NCBI RefSeq assembly: GCF_000807925.1
Contig: NZ_JRVC01000005.1
Location: forward strand, 164,051 to 228,050
DNA: 64,000 bases
Direction: 5' to 3'
DNA from: Novosphingobium subterraneum
Lineage (GTDB): Bacteria; Pseudomonadota; Alphaproteobacteria; Sphingomonadales; Sphingomonadaceae
Shown here: positions 54,632 to 61,627 of the stretch, piece by piece
Layout: every line of letters starts with the position of its first letter
How positions within the stretch are numbered: the first letter of the stretch is position 1
Translations under genes and position numbers: made by a program
The notes under the pieces: model-generated
Told to the model about the DNA's origin: nothing
The model's input: the letters and a program-made list of their open reading frames with translations, nothing else
Databases searched by the model: none

Positions 54632-54874
54632 TCAGGCGCCCAAGGCTGCCGTGATCCGCGCTTCGGCAGCGGAGGCTTCCTCAATCAGCGCCTGCAGCAC
54701 GGTTGCCGTGTCCTGCAGCAGCCTTTCGGAAATGGGCTTTTCGCCGGTGACGAAGCGCCGGATCGCGCGCTCGTCGACGCCGAGCCGGCGGCTGGCAGCG
54801 GTCGTGCCGCCGAGTACCTGGATGCAGTGGGCGAAATGCTCGGACAGTTCGGTTTCGGTGAATCGGGCGCTCAT
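54632..54874 (-). CDS. Small HTH-like protein
   Basis: 80 residues from the ATG at 54874. The segment GGTTAASRRLGVDERAIRRFVTGEKPI reads like a helix-turn-helix, as in phage Cro or YdaS-type repressors. Not a known family to me. Convergent with the phosphatase and divergent from the next gene. Confidence 0.6.
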   Translation of the reverse strand: MSARFTETELSEHFAHCIQVLGGTTAASRRLGVDERAIRRFVTGEKPISERLLQDTATVLQALIEEASAAEARITAALGA

Positions 54875-54934
54875 TCTGTCTCCTCTGTCCGATTGAAATG
54901 GCAGGCGTTGATCCTGTGCCCTATAGGCCCTGAG

Positions 54935-55195
54935 ATGAACATTGAAACGGGCCTTGAAACGGAACTTGAAGCCGGATCTGAAACCGATCCTGACATCGAA
55001 CCTGGTAGGGCCGACGCATCGCTCACCAGACCGCAACGCCGATTGCTGCGGCGGATCTACAACGGGCGGACCGTGCCGATCGTGGTGGATGGCAAGCCGT
55101 TCCTGACGTTCAGGGAGGCGAGCCGCTATCTTCTCACGCTTTCGCCGGAAGCGCGCGAAGCGGCCTATCTGGAAATGCGCGGGCAGGCGAAGTAG
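54935..55195 (+). CDS. Small hypothetical protein with acidic N-terminus
   Basis: 86 residues (MNIETGLETELEAGSETDPDIEPGRA...). The first 25 residues are an imperfect Glu/Thr repeat; the rest (RRIYNGRTVPIVVDGKPFLTFREASRYLLTLSPE) is a compact basic domain. No known function. Followed by repeats. Confidence 0.6.
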   Translation: MNIETGLETELEAGSETDPDIEPGRADASLTRPQRRLLRRIYNGRTVPIVVDGKPFLTFREASRYLLTLSPEAREAAYLEMRGQAK

Positions 55196-55234
55196 CGCGA
55201 CCTATTTTCTGAATCTGCCCAACCCCGCAAATGT

Positions 55235-55379
55235 TGAGCCTGTCGAAGCATCTGGCACCGTGCGCATGTCCTTCGACAGGCTCAGGACGAGCGGGATCGG
55301 AGCAAAGGCCCTTCCCAGTGCGCTCATGCTGAGCTTGTCGAAGCATCCGGCGTTGTGCTTGTGTCCTTCGACAGGCTCA
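55235..55379. repeat. Tandem REP-type inverted repeats
   Basis: Two units. TGAGCCTGTCGAAG (55235-55248) with CTTCGACAGGCTCA (55271-55284), and TGAGCTTGTCGAAG (55330-55343) with CTTCGACAGGCTCA (55366-55379). Right arms are 95 bp apart, both followed by GGACGAGCGG. They fill the gap between the small gene and the deoR terminus. A further single arm is at 47897. Confidence 0.85.
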
Positions 55380-55430
55380 GGACGAGCGGAGGAGGGGGCA
55401 GTGTTCCGGTTGTGCCGAACTGTTCTGTGT

Positions 55431-56204
55431 TCAGGCAATTACCAGCTTCACGCCGGCGTCTTGCAGGGTTTTTGCCATTTCCGGCGTTATGCCGCTGTCG
55501 GTGATCACGGTGTCGATCTCGTCCAGACCGCAGACGATGGTGCCTGACTGGCTGCGGAACTTGCTGCTGTCGACGAGGAGGATCACTTCCTCGGCACGGT
55601 CGATCAGGCGACGTTCGGCGGCGACCAGCACCGGGTCTGCCTGCATCGCGCCCTGCGGGCCGATGGCGGCGGCACCCATGAACAGGCGGGGGGCGTGGAA
55701 GCGTGGCATCGATTCCTCGCCGGCGGGGGCAAGGATGATGTTCTGTTCGCGAAACACTGCGCCCGATGGCAGCAGGATGCGCGTGCCTGCCTGCGGGAGC
55801 AGTGCGTTGACGATGTGCAGCGAGTTGGTCAGCACCTGCAGTCCGAGACCGTCGAGATGGGGGCACATCTGCAGCGTGGTTGTGCCGCCATCGATCATCA
55901 CGCCTTCGCTTGGGCTGCACAGCGCCGCTGCAGCCTTGCCGATTGCCTGCTTTGGGCCGAGGTTCTGGGTAATGTTCTGATCGAACGAGGTGCCGAGAAG
56001 GCGCGGCCCACCGGCATCTTCGGTTTCGGGAAGCTTGGCTCCACCGTGAACGCGGACGATCTGGCCGGACTCCTCGAGCCGTGTCAGGTCACGCCGGATC
56101 GTCGCGGGCGAGGCATCGAGCAGGACTTCGAGATCGCGATAGCTGACAAAGCCGGTTGGCCGCAGCGCCTCGAAGATGCGTCTTTCCCGTTCTGCCGCGT
56201 GCAT
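55431..56204 (-). CDS. DeoR-family transcriptional repressor
   Basis: 257 residues. HTH near residue 20-45 (YRDLEVLLDASPATIRRDLTRLEESGQIVRVHGGA) and the sugar-phosphate sensor MIDGGTTTLQMC near 105. Last gene of the sugar operon. Probably binds the phosphorylated sugar from the kinase. Confidence 0.92.
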   Translation of the reverse strand: MHAAERERRIFEALRPTGFVSYRDLEVLLDASPATIRRDLTRLEESGQIVRVHGGAKLPETEDAGGPRLLGTSFDQNITQNLGPKQAIGKAAAALCSPSEGVMIDGGTTTLQMCPHLDGLGLQVLTNSLHIVNALLPQAGTRILLPSGAVFREQNIILAPAGEESMPRFHAPRLFMGAAAIGPQGAMQADPVLVAAERRLIDRAEEVILLVDSSKFRSQSGTIVCGLDEIDTVITDSGITPEMAKTLQDAGVKLVIA

Positions 56205-56231
56205 GGTGCCCGATCGTCCCTAACTTGGCGC

Positions 56232-57305
56232 TTATGCACTCGCCTGCAGCATGTTGCCAGCGCCGATCACAATGGTCGAGCCGACGAGGAGGCCGATACC
56301 GGTCCACACCAGCGCGCGGGTGCGGGGCGATGCGCCCTTCCATTCCTTGAGCGCGAAGCCCCAGAGGGTGGAGAAGAGGATGATCGAGGCCATGTGCAGC
56401 GTCCACGAGGAGAAGCCGTATTCGCCCATCTGGCTCTCGCCCATGGTGTAGAAGAAGAATTGGCCGTACCATAGCGTGCCGCCCAAGGCGGCCAGCAGCC
56501 AGTTGGCCAGCAGGTTGGGACGTTCGCCCGGCTGTGCCTCGGGCGAGGCTGCGCCGAAGAACTGGCCGAAGCTGCGGTTCTTCGCGATCAGCCAGGCGCA
56601 CCACAGCGCATTGGTGGTGAGGCCACCGGCGAGGACGACGCAGAGTACCGGGAGACCCTGGGAAAGCGGATCTGTGCCTGCGGCCAGCGTCAGGTCACGG
56701 ATCGGCTGGCCCGCGGCAAGGCCCCAGGCAAAACAGCCGGACATCACGCCCGAGAAGGTCGCGATAAGCAAGCCCTTGCGAAGGTTGAATTCGGCCACGC
56801 CCTCCGATGCTGCGCCACCAAGGTCGGCTTCCTTGGCATTGCCGGCGCGGGCGACCACGACGATGCCCGCCAGCGTGATCAGGATGCCAAGGAGCGTCAG
56901 CTTGCCGCTGGTCGTTGCCGCGATGGCACTCAGTGTGCCGTCAAAGATCGGCGGTCCCATCGTGCCGATCACGGTGGTCAGCCCCAAGGCCACGGCCATA
57001 CCGAGCGAGAGGCCGAGATAGCGCATGGTCAGGCCGAAGGTCAGCCCGCCGAAGCCCCACATTGCCCCCCAGAACCAGCACCACATCAGAGTTTCTCGCG
57101 GCGTTGCGGAGAGGACGCCAATGAGGTCTTTCGTCTGGATCGAGGCGAACAGCCACGGCGCGATCGCCCAGGAGAACAGGCCGCCTGCCAGCCAGAACAC
57201 CTCCCACGACCACAGCCTGATGCGCTTGTAGGGGACATAGAAGCTGGCCGAGGAGAAGCCCCCGATCCAGTGAAAGATTACGCCCAGCAGCGGGTTCGCG
57301 CCCAT
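56232..57305 (-). CDS. rhaT: L-rhamnose/proton symporter RhaT
   Basis: 357 residues with about ten membrane segments (VIFHWIGGFSSASFYVPYK, GGLTFGLTMRYLGLSLGMAVALG). RhaT is a sugar/H+ importer; rhamnose is the best known substrate. 27 bp before deoR. Confidence 0.88.
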   Translation of the reverse strand: MGANPLLGVIFHWIGGFSSASFYVPYKRIRLWSWEVFWLAGGLFSWAIAPWLFASIQTKDLIGVLSATPRETLMWCWFWGAMWGFGGLTFGLTMRYLGLSLGMAVALGLTTVIGTMGPPIFDGTLSAIAATTSGKLTLLGILITLAGIVVVARAGNAKEADLGGAASEGVAEFNLRKGLLIATFSGVMSGCFAWGLAAGQPIRDLTLAAGTDPLSQGLPVLCVVLAGGLTTNALWCAWLIAKNRSFGQFFGAASPEAQPGERPNLLANWLLAALGGTLWYGQFFFYTMGESQMGEYGFSSWTLHMASIILFSTLWGFALKEWKGASPRTRALVWTGIGLLVGSTIVIGAGNMLQASA

Positions 57306-57324
57306 CGGTTCCTGTCCCTTGTTC

Positions 57325-58470
57325 TTATGGCTTCACGAGGATCGAGCTGTCGATCTCGCTGATGCTTTTCACGCCAGTCAGCGTCATGGCGACGCGCATT
57401 TCGGCCTCGATCAGGCGGAGCATGTGCTCGACGCCTTGCTGTCCCTGCGCGGCAAGGGCGAAGACCCAGGCGCGGCCGAGCAGCACGCCCTTTGCGCCAA
57501 GCGCGAGCAGGCGCACCACGTCGAGCCCCGAACGCACGCCGCCATCGGCGAGCACGGTCAGCCGGTCGCCCACGGCCTCGGCAATGGCAGGCAGAGCGCG
57601 TGCGGTGGAGGGCACGCCATCCAACTGGCGGCCGCCGTGGTTGGAAACGACGATGCCATCGGCGCCGAGGTTTGCCGCTTCCACCGCGTCCTCGGCATCG
57701 AGCAGGCCCTTTATGACCAGCGGCCCCTTCCATTCGGAGCGGATGAAATCGAGGTCCTTCCACGAGATCGAACTGTCGAAGTTCTCGCGCATCCACGCGA
57801 AGAAGTCCTCGATCCCGGTCTTGCCCTCAAGCTTGCGGATCACGTTGCCGAGGCCATGCGGGCGGCCCATCACGCCCACATCCCACGCCCAGGCAGGCTT
57901 CACTGCGCCCTGCAGGGTGCGGCGGATGGCGCCCGTTAGCCCGGAGGCACCGGCGAGGCCTGAGTGATAGTCGCGATAGCGGCTCCCCGGCACCGGCATG
58001 TCGACGGTGAAGACCAGCGTCGAGCAATTCAGCTCCACCGCTTCCTGCAGCAATTCGCGCATGAAGCCGCGGTCACGGGTCATGTAGAGCTGGAACCAGA
58101 AGGGCCTGGCTGCCGCCTTGGCCACCTCGGCGAGCGAGCAGGCCGAGACGGTGGAGAGGGTGAAAGGGATGCCAGCCGTTTCGGCTGCGCGCACTGCCTG
58201 GCATTCGCCGCGCCGCGCGTTCATCCCGGCAAGGCCGATGGGGGCGAGGGCGACAGGCAGAGCAAGCTTCTGGCCGAACAGTTCGGTCGACAGGTCAAGC
58301 CCCGAAACGTCGCGAAGCACGCGCTGGCGCAGCGCGATATCGCGCAGGTCCTCGACATTCCGCCTGAGCGTCGTCTCGCTGTAGGAGCCGCCGTCGGTGT
58401 ATTCGAACAGGAAGTGGGGCAGGCGGCGGCGGGCGAGTTCGCGGAAGTCCGATATGGAGGCGGCGATCAT
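57325..58470 (-). CDS. FMN-dependent L-lactate dehydrogenase/alpha-hydroxyacid oxidase
   Basis: 381 residues. [10 protein letters not shown] with the catalytic His near 280, FMN motifs [21 protein letters not shown] and KGVLLGRAW at the end. LldD-type enzymes oxidise L-lactate to pyruvate. In a rhamnose or fucose pathway this would take L-lactate made from lactaldehyde. Its start overlaps the kinase by ATGA. Confidence 0.92.
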   Translation of the reverse strand: MIAASISDFRELARRRLPHFLFEYTDGGSYSETTLRRNVEDLRDIALRQRVLRDVSGLDLSTELFGQKLALPVALAPIGLAGMNARRGECQAVRAAETAGIPFTLSTVSACSLAEVAKAAARPFWFQLYMTRDRGFMRELLQEAVELNCSTLVFTVDMPVPGSRYRDYHSGLAGASGLTGAIRRTLQGAVKPAWAWDVGVMGRPHGLGNVIRKLEGKTGIEDFFAWMRENFDSSISWKDLDFIRSEWKGPLVIKGLLDAEDAVEAANLGADGIVVSNHGGRQLDGVPSTARALPAIAEAVGDRLTVLADGGVRSGLDVVRLLALGAKGVLLGRAWVFALAAQGQQGVEHMLRLIEAEMRVAMTLTGVKSISEIDSSILVKP

Positions 58471-59882
58471 GCGGCGGTTCTCTCGGGCGCGGCGTCGATC
58501 TCGGCGTGCCAGCGGTTGCGATAGGTGTCGAGGTCACCATCGAGCGGTTCGACACGGACGAGTTCACCGCGCGGGGTGAGCGTGGGATCGATCAGGCGCA
58601 GCGCGCCGAACGAGACGTCGTTATGGGCGTTGGCGGTATAGACGGCGGTGTCGGGGCGAAGGGCGGCAAGCGCGCGCACGAAGACTTCGGCCTCGGCAAA
58701 ACGGCCTTCGACGAGCAGGCGTTCTGACGAGCCGATCAGGTCCAGCGAGGTGTCTGCGACCAGCGCGGCATAGAGACAGGCGGCGGCGCGGCGCTCGTAC
58801 CAGTCCTCCGGGCGGTTGACCCAGCCGAAGGTGCCCTGCGGATAGGGGCCGAAACCGCGCATCAGGGTGGGCAGGACCATGCGGGAGGCGCGCAGAACTT
58901 CAGGCACGGCCGCGAGAAGCGCGGGCTGGTCAGGCTTGATGTCGACGCGGCGGGTATCGATCTCGATCAGCGTCTCGATCTCGCGACCGCCCATGAAGCG
59001 CGCCGAGGGGACGGGGCGGCCATGGACGTCTATGTTGACGAGGCAGTCGCGGCCCTCGGGCAGGCTTGCCGTATCGACCGGCGTTGCGGGCAAACGCATA
59101 CCGATGAACCAGGTGCCGGTGGACAGCACGGTGGCCTCATGATCGGCCATCTCGGCAAAACCTCGGGCGGCGAGCAGGGCGGCGTTGGAATCGTGCAGGC
59201 CGGCGAGCACGCGGACGTTTGGAGAAAGACCGGTTTGCGCGGCAATCTCCGGGCGGATCTTGCCGACGGTATCGCCGGCGCGGGCGAGCGGGGCAAAGCG
59301 CTCCTCCCAGCCGAGGCGTCTGGCCATGGGCGAGAAGTCAGCCTCCTGCGGGCACCACAAGTCTGAATGGCAGCCAAGGCTGGTCACTTCGCTCAACGCA
59401 TTGCCGGTGAGGAACCACGCCCAGTATTGCGCCCAGGGCAGCAACGTGGCGCGGGCCATCGCCTCGGGCGCCAGGCGCTCCATCCACCACAGCTGGCTGC
59501 CGAAGTTCAGGCCATCGGGCAGAGCGGGGGAGCCGGTCATGCCAAAGGCATCGCGCTGGGCGCGGTATTCGGCCATGATCTCGGGCGGCAGGGCCTGCTC
59601 GTAATCGAATGGCGGGAATGCCATCGCACCATCGACCAGCGCGACCACGCCCGCGCCGTGGCCGACCGGCACGATCGTCTCCACCGGAGCATGGGCGTAG
59701 CGAGCCAGCGTCTCGATCAGCCACTTGCCGGTTGCGGGCGCATCGAGCCGACGGATCCCGCCCATTTCCAGCGGCACGTTGGGGCGCACCTGACGGTCGA
59801 GCATCGTCCCGCCCGCGTCCCACAGGCTGACCTTGCTCAGCGTCTTGCCGAGATCGATGACGATGGTTGCGCCTGATGGCAC
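58467..59882 (-). CDS. FGGY-family carbohydrate kinase
   Basis: 471 residues from the GTG at 59882 (GGGAG upstream); a TTG at 59927 lies inside the operator and is less likely. Actin-like ATPase fold: [15 protein letters not shown] near the N-terminus and the catalytic Asp in [14 protein letters not shown]. Phosphorylates a ketose such as rhamnulose or fuculose. First gene of the operon. Confidence 0.88.
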   Translation of the reverse strand: MPSGATIVIDLGKTLSKVSLWDAGGTMLDRQVRPNVPLEMGGIRRLDAPATGKWLIETLARYAHAPVETIVPVGHGAGVVALVDGAMAFPPFDYEQALPPEIMAEYRAQRDAFGMTGSPALPDGLNFGSQLWWMERLAPEAMARATLLPWAQYWAWFLTGNALSEVTSLGCHSDLWCPQEADFSPMARRLGWEERFAPLARAGDTVGKIRPEIAAQTGLSPNVRVLAGLHDSNAALLAARGFAEMADHEATVLSTGTWFIGMRLPATPVDTASLPEGRDCLVNIDVHGRPVPSARFMGGREIETLIEIDTRRVDIKPDQPALLAAVPEVLRASRMVLPTLMRGFGPYPQGTFGWVNRPEDWYERRAAACLYAALVADTSLDLIGSSERLLVEGRFAEAEVFVRALAALRPDTAVYTANAHNDVSFGALRLIDPTLTPRGELVRVEPLDGDLDTYRNRWHAEIDAAPERTAA

Positions 59883-59907
59883 TGCGCTCTCCCGCAGACT
59901 TTTCAAT

Positions 59908-59939
59908 AAACGATCAATAGCAATCAAATATGATCGTTT
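59908..59939. promoter_or_regulatory. Perfect 9-bp inverted repeat, probable DeoR operator
   Basis: AAACGATCA (59908-59916) and TGATCGTTT (59931-59939) with a 14-bp spacer, 26 bp upstream of the kinase GTG. Position and symmetry suggest the site for the operon's DeoR repressor. Confidence 0.7.
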
Positions 59940-59950
59940 CCAGCAAAAAC

Positions 59951-60898
59951 TCAGAAGACCGCGTGATCGCCGCGATCGACGCTGGCACGGCCATCCAGCA
60001 CGGCGCGATAATGGTCGAACAGGGTGTCGCTGCCCGTCGATGGGGTGGCATCGGCATCGTAGCGGCCCGTTGCCGGATCGAGCACCAGCATCGATTCGCT
60101 GGCATAGTACCGCCCGATCCGCGCCAGTTCCGCTTTGGTCGCCAGGCTCGGAATGACCTTGCCAGCGAGGCCGAGGATCCCGGCAATCGTGTCGAGCAGC
60201 CCCAGCGGCACCGAGCGGAAGCGCGGCTCCTTTCCGAGCATCGCAAACAGCGCTTCGCCCTGCTGACGCGGAGTCAGCGCAGGGCCGGGGCCACCGATCG
60301 GCAGCACGCGGTTCCAGCGCTCCTCATGCTCGAGGCACTCGGCAATGTAGGCTGCAAGATCGCCATCGCTGATCGGCTTGCAGGCGGTCAATTCGCCGTT
60401 GCCGAAGACGAGAAACGGTTTTCCGGCCTTGACCCGTTCGATCTGTCCGGAGAGCGATTTGAAGAAGGCGGTAGGGCGGACGATCGAATAGCGGATGCCG
60501 GATGCGACAAGCGCAGCCTCGAACGCCAGCTTGGCATGCTGGAACGCCAGCAGCGGCTTCTGAACGCAGATGGCCGAAAGCAGCACGAAGTGCCCAATGC
60601 CAGCCTCCTTCGCGGCATCGAGCAGGTTGAGGTTGGCCCGGTGGTCCACCGCCCAGGCATCGCCCGGCACTCCGGTGCGCGAAGCGATGCACGAGATGAC
60701 CGCATCGAACCGACCTTCACCGAAGGTGCGCCACAAGACGTTTGTGTATGACAGGTCGGCGAGGATGACTTCCGCAATCGCTGCCAGACCGTCATCCGGC
60801 CGTCGCGTAAGGCAACTGACCACATGCCCGCGCTTCGCCAGATTGCGAACTACCGCACGCCCGATTGTCCCCGTCCCCCCAGCCACGCAGACCCGCAT
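59951..60898 (-). CDS. bciA: Divinyl chlorophyllide a 8-vinyl reductase (BciA type)
   Basis: 315 residues from the ATG at 60898 behind GGAGG. NAD(P)-binding GGTGTIGRAVV at the N-terminus; then HFVLLSAICVQKPLLAFQHA, SIVRPTAFFKSLSGQ, KPISDGDLAAYIAECL, VLPIGGPGPALTPRQQGEAL and IGRYYASESMLVLDP, all matching plant DVR and bacterial BciA. It reduces the 8-vinyl group in (bacterio)chlorophyll synthesis. No other photosynthesis gene is in the window, so it is either a lone relic or part of a dispersed set. Confidence 0.88.
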   Translation of the reverse strand: MRVCVAGGTGTIGRAVVRNLAKRGHVVSCLTRRPDDGLAAIAEVILADLSYTNVLWRTFGEGRFDAVISCIASRTGVPGDAWAVDHRANLNLLDAAKEAGIGHFVLLSAICVQKPLLAFQHAKLAFEAALVASGIRYSIVRPTAFFKSLSGQIERVKAGKPFLVFGNGELTACKPISDGDLAAYIAECLEHEERWNRVLPIGGPGPALTPRQQGEALFAMLGKEPRFRSVPLGLLDTIAGILGLAGKVIPSLATKAELARIGRYYASESMLVLDPATGRYDADATPSTGSDTLFDHYRAVLDGRASVDRGDHAVF

Positions 60899-60993
60899 CG
60901 CTTCCTCCCGGCCCACCAACGAACAGGCCTCAGGCGGGAACAGTCAAGCAGATCGCAAAGGCGATCAAGCGGCGATGTGAAGATCGATGGAAA

Positions 60994-61011
60994 TGGTGCC
61001 CGGGGACGGAA
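60994..61011 (-). other. Putative att site: 3' end of a tRNA
   Basis: On the minus strand TTCCGTCCCCGGGCACCA (18 nt) reads as the end of a T arm, acceptor strand and CCA of a tRNA, best matching alphaproteobacterial tRNA-Phe. No T-stem, anticodon or D arm precedes it, so it is a displaced 3' fragment, as left by an integrated element. Confidence 0.6.
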
Positions 61012-61178
61012 CCGCGAAAATCGTCTAGTGATATGATATTATTGAAGAAAAATGAGTTCGATTTTGGACATGGCCCCCAATGTGGCCCCCGGCGGGTTCA
61101 TGCTACCCCATTTTTTCCACTGTTTCGTTCGTCCAAATGCGCCAGTGTTCGCCATGGAAACAGGCGAGTTGCGTCCGC
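61012..61178. other. AT-richer island edge with direct repeats
   Basis: 167 bp without a gene. TGGCCCCC occurs twice in the run ATGGCCCCCAATGTGGCCCCC (about 61070-61090), resembling integrase arm sites. Base composition (ATGATATTATTGAAG) is unlike the neighbouring chromosome. Confidence 0.45.
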
Positions 61179-61604
61179 CTATTCCTCTCCGGATTTCTTC
61201 TTGTTCGCCTGCTCGATGTCATAAGCCATGACGCGTTCCTGGTGCGCGCCAATTGCGCTCACTCGACCAGGGCCTAGCGCTCCGGTGTAGCCGAAGTTCC
61301 GGCGATGTGCCTCACGATCGCGTTCGACGTCTGCCTTCCATTCCCGCGTGTGCTTGGCTTCCAGTTGCTGGTCGCTCGGCTTCCAAGCCTTCGCTGCCTG
61401 CTTCCGCTTCAGAAACGCTTCCCGAAGTAGCTCGACATCGGGCTTGGCATACCATGCTGGTTTGCCATCGGGACCAGGGAGAGACCGCAGCTTACCGCTC
61501 TCGACCTTCTTGTGCAGTTGGGCCTTCTTCTGGTTGGTCTGCTTGGTGGTGTAGGTCTCGTCGTACCACTCTAGGCCGTCTTGTTCCTTGATCCAGCTCG
61601 GCAT
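61179..61604 (-). CDS. Small basic protein with possible excisionase-like domain
   Basis: 141 residues, rich in Lys and Arg. The middle KKVESGKLRSLPGPDGKPAWYAKPD resembles the wing of MerR/Xis-like DNA-binding domains. The C-terminus is charged and helical. Lies 23 bp after the helicase and is probably cotranscribed. Family not recognised. Confidence 0.65.
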   Translation of the reverse strand: MPSWIKEQDGLEWYDETYTTKQTNQKKAQLHKKVESGKLRSLPGPDGKPAWYAKPDVELLREAFLKRKQAAKAWKPSDQQLEAKHTREWKADVERDREAHRRNFGYTGALGPGRVSAIGAHQERVMAYDIEQANKKKSGEE

Positions 61605-61627
61605 GCACCATCCTTCGTCTTCGGTGG

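Noticed and set aside
59883..59927. TTG start for the FGGY kinase
   Set aside because: It lies within the spacer of the inverted repeat; the GTG at 59882 has a better ribosome site.
60994..61060. Complete tRNA gene
   Set aside because: Only the last 18 nt match; no T-stem partner, anticodon arm or D arm can be folded.
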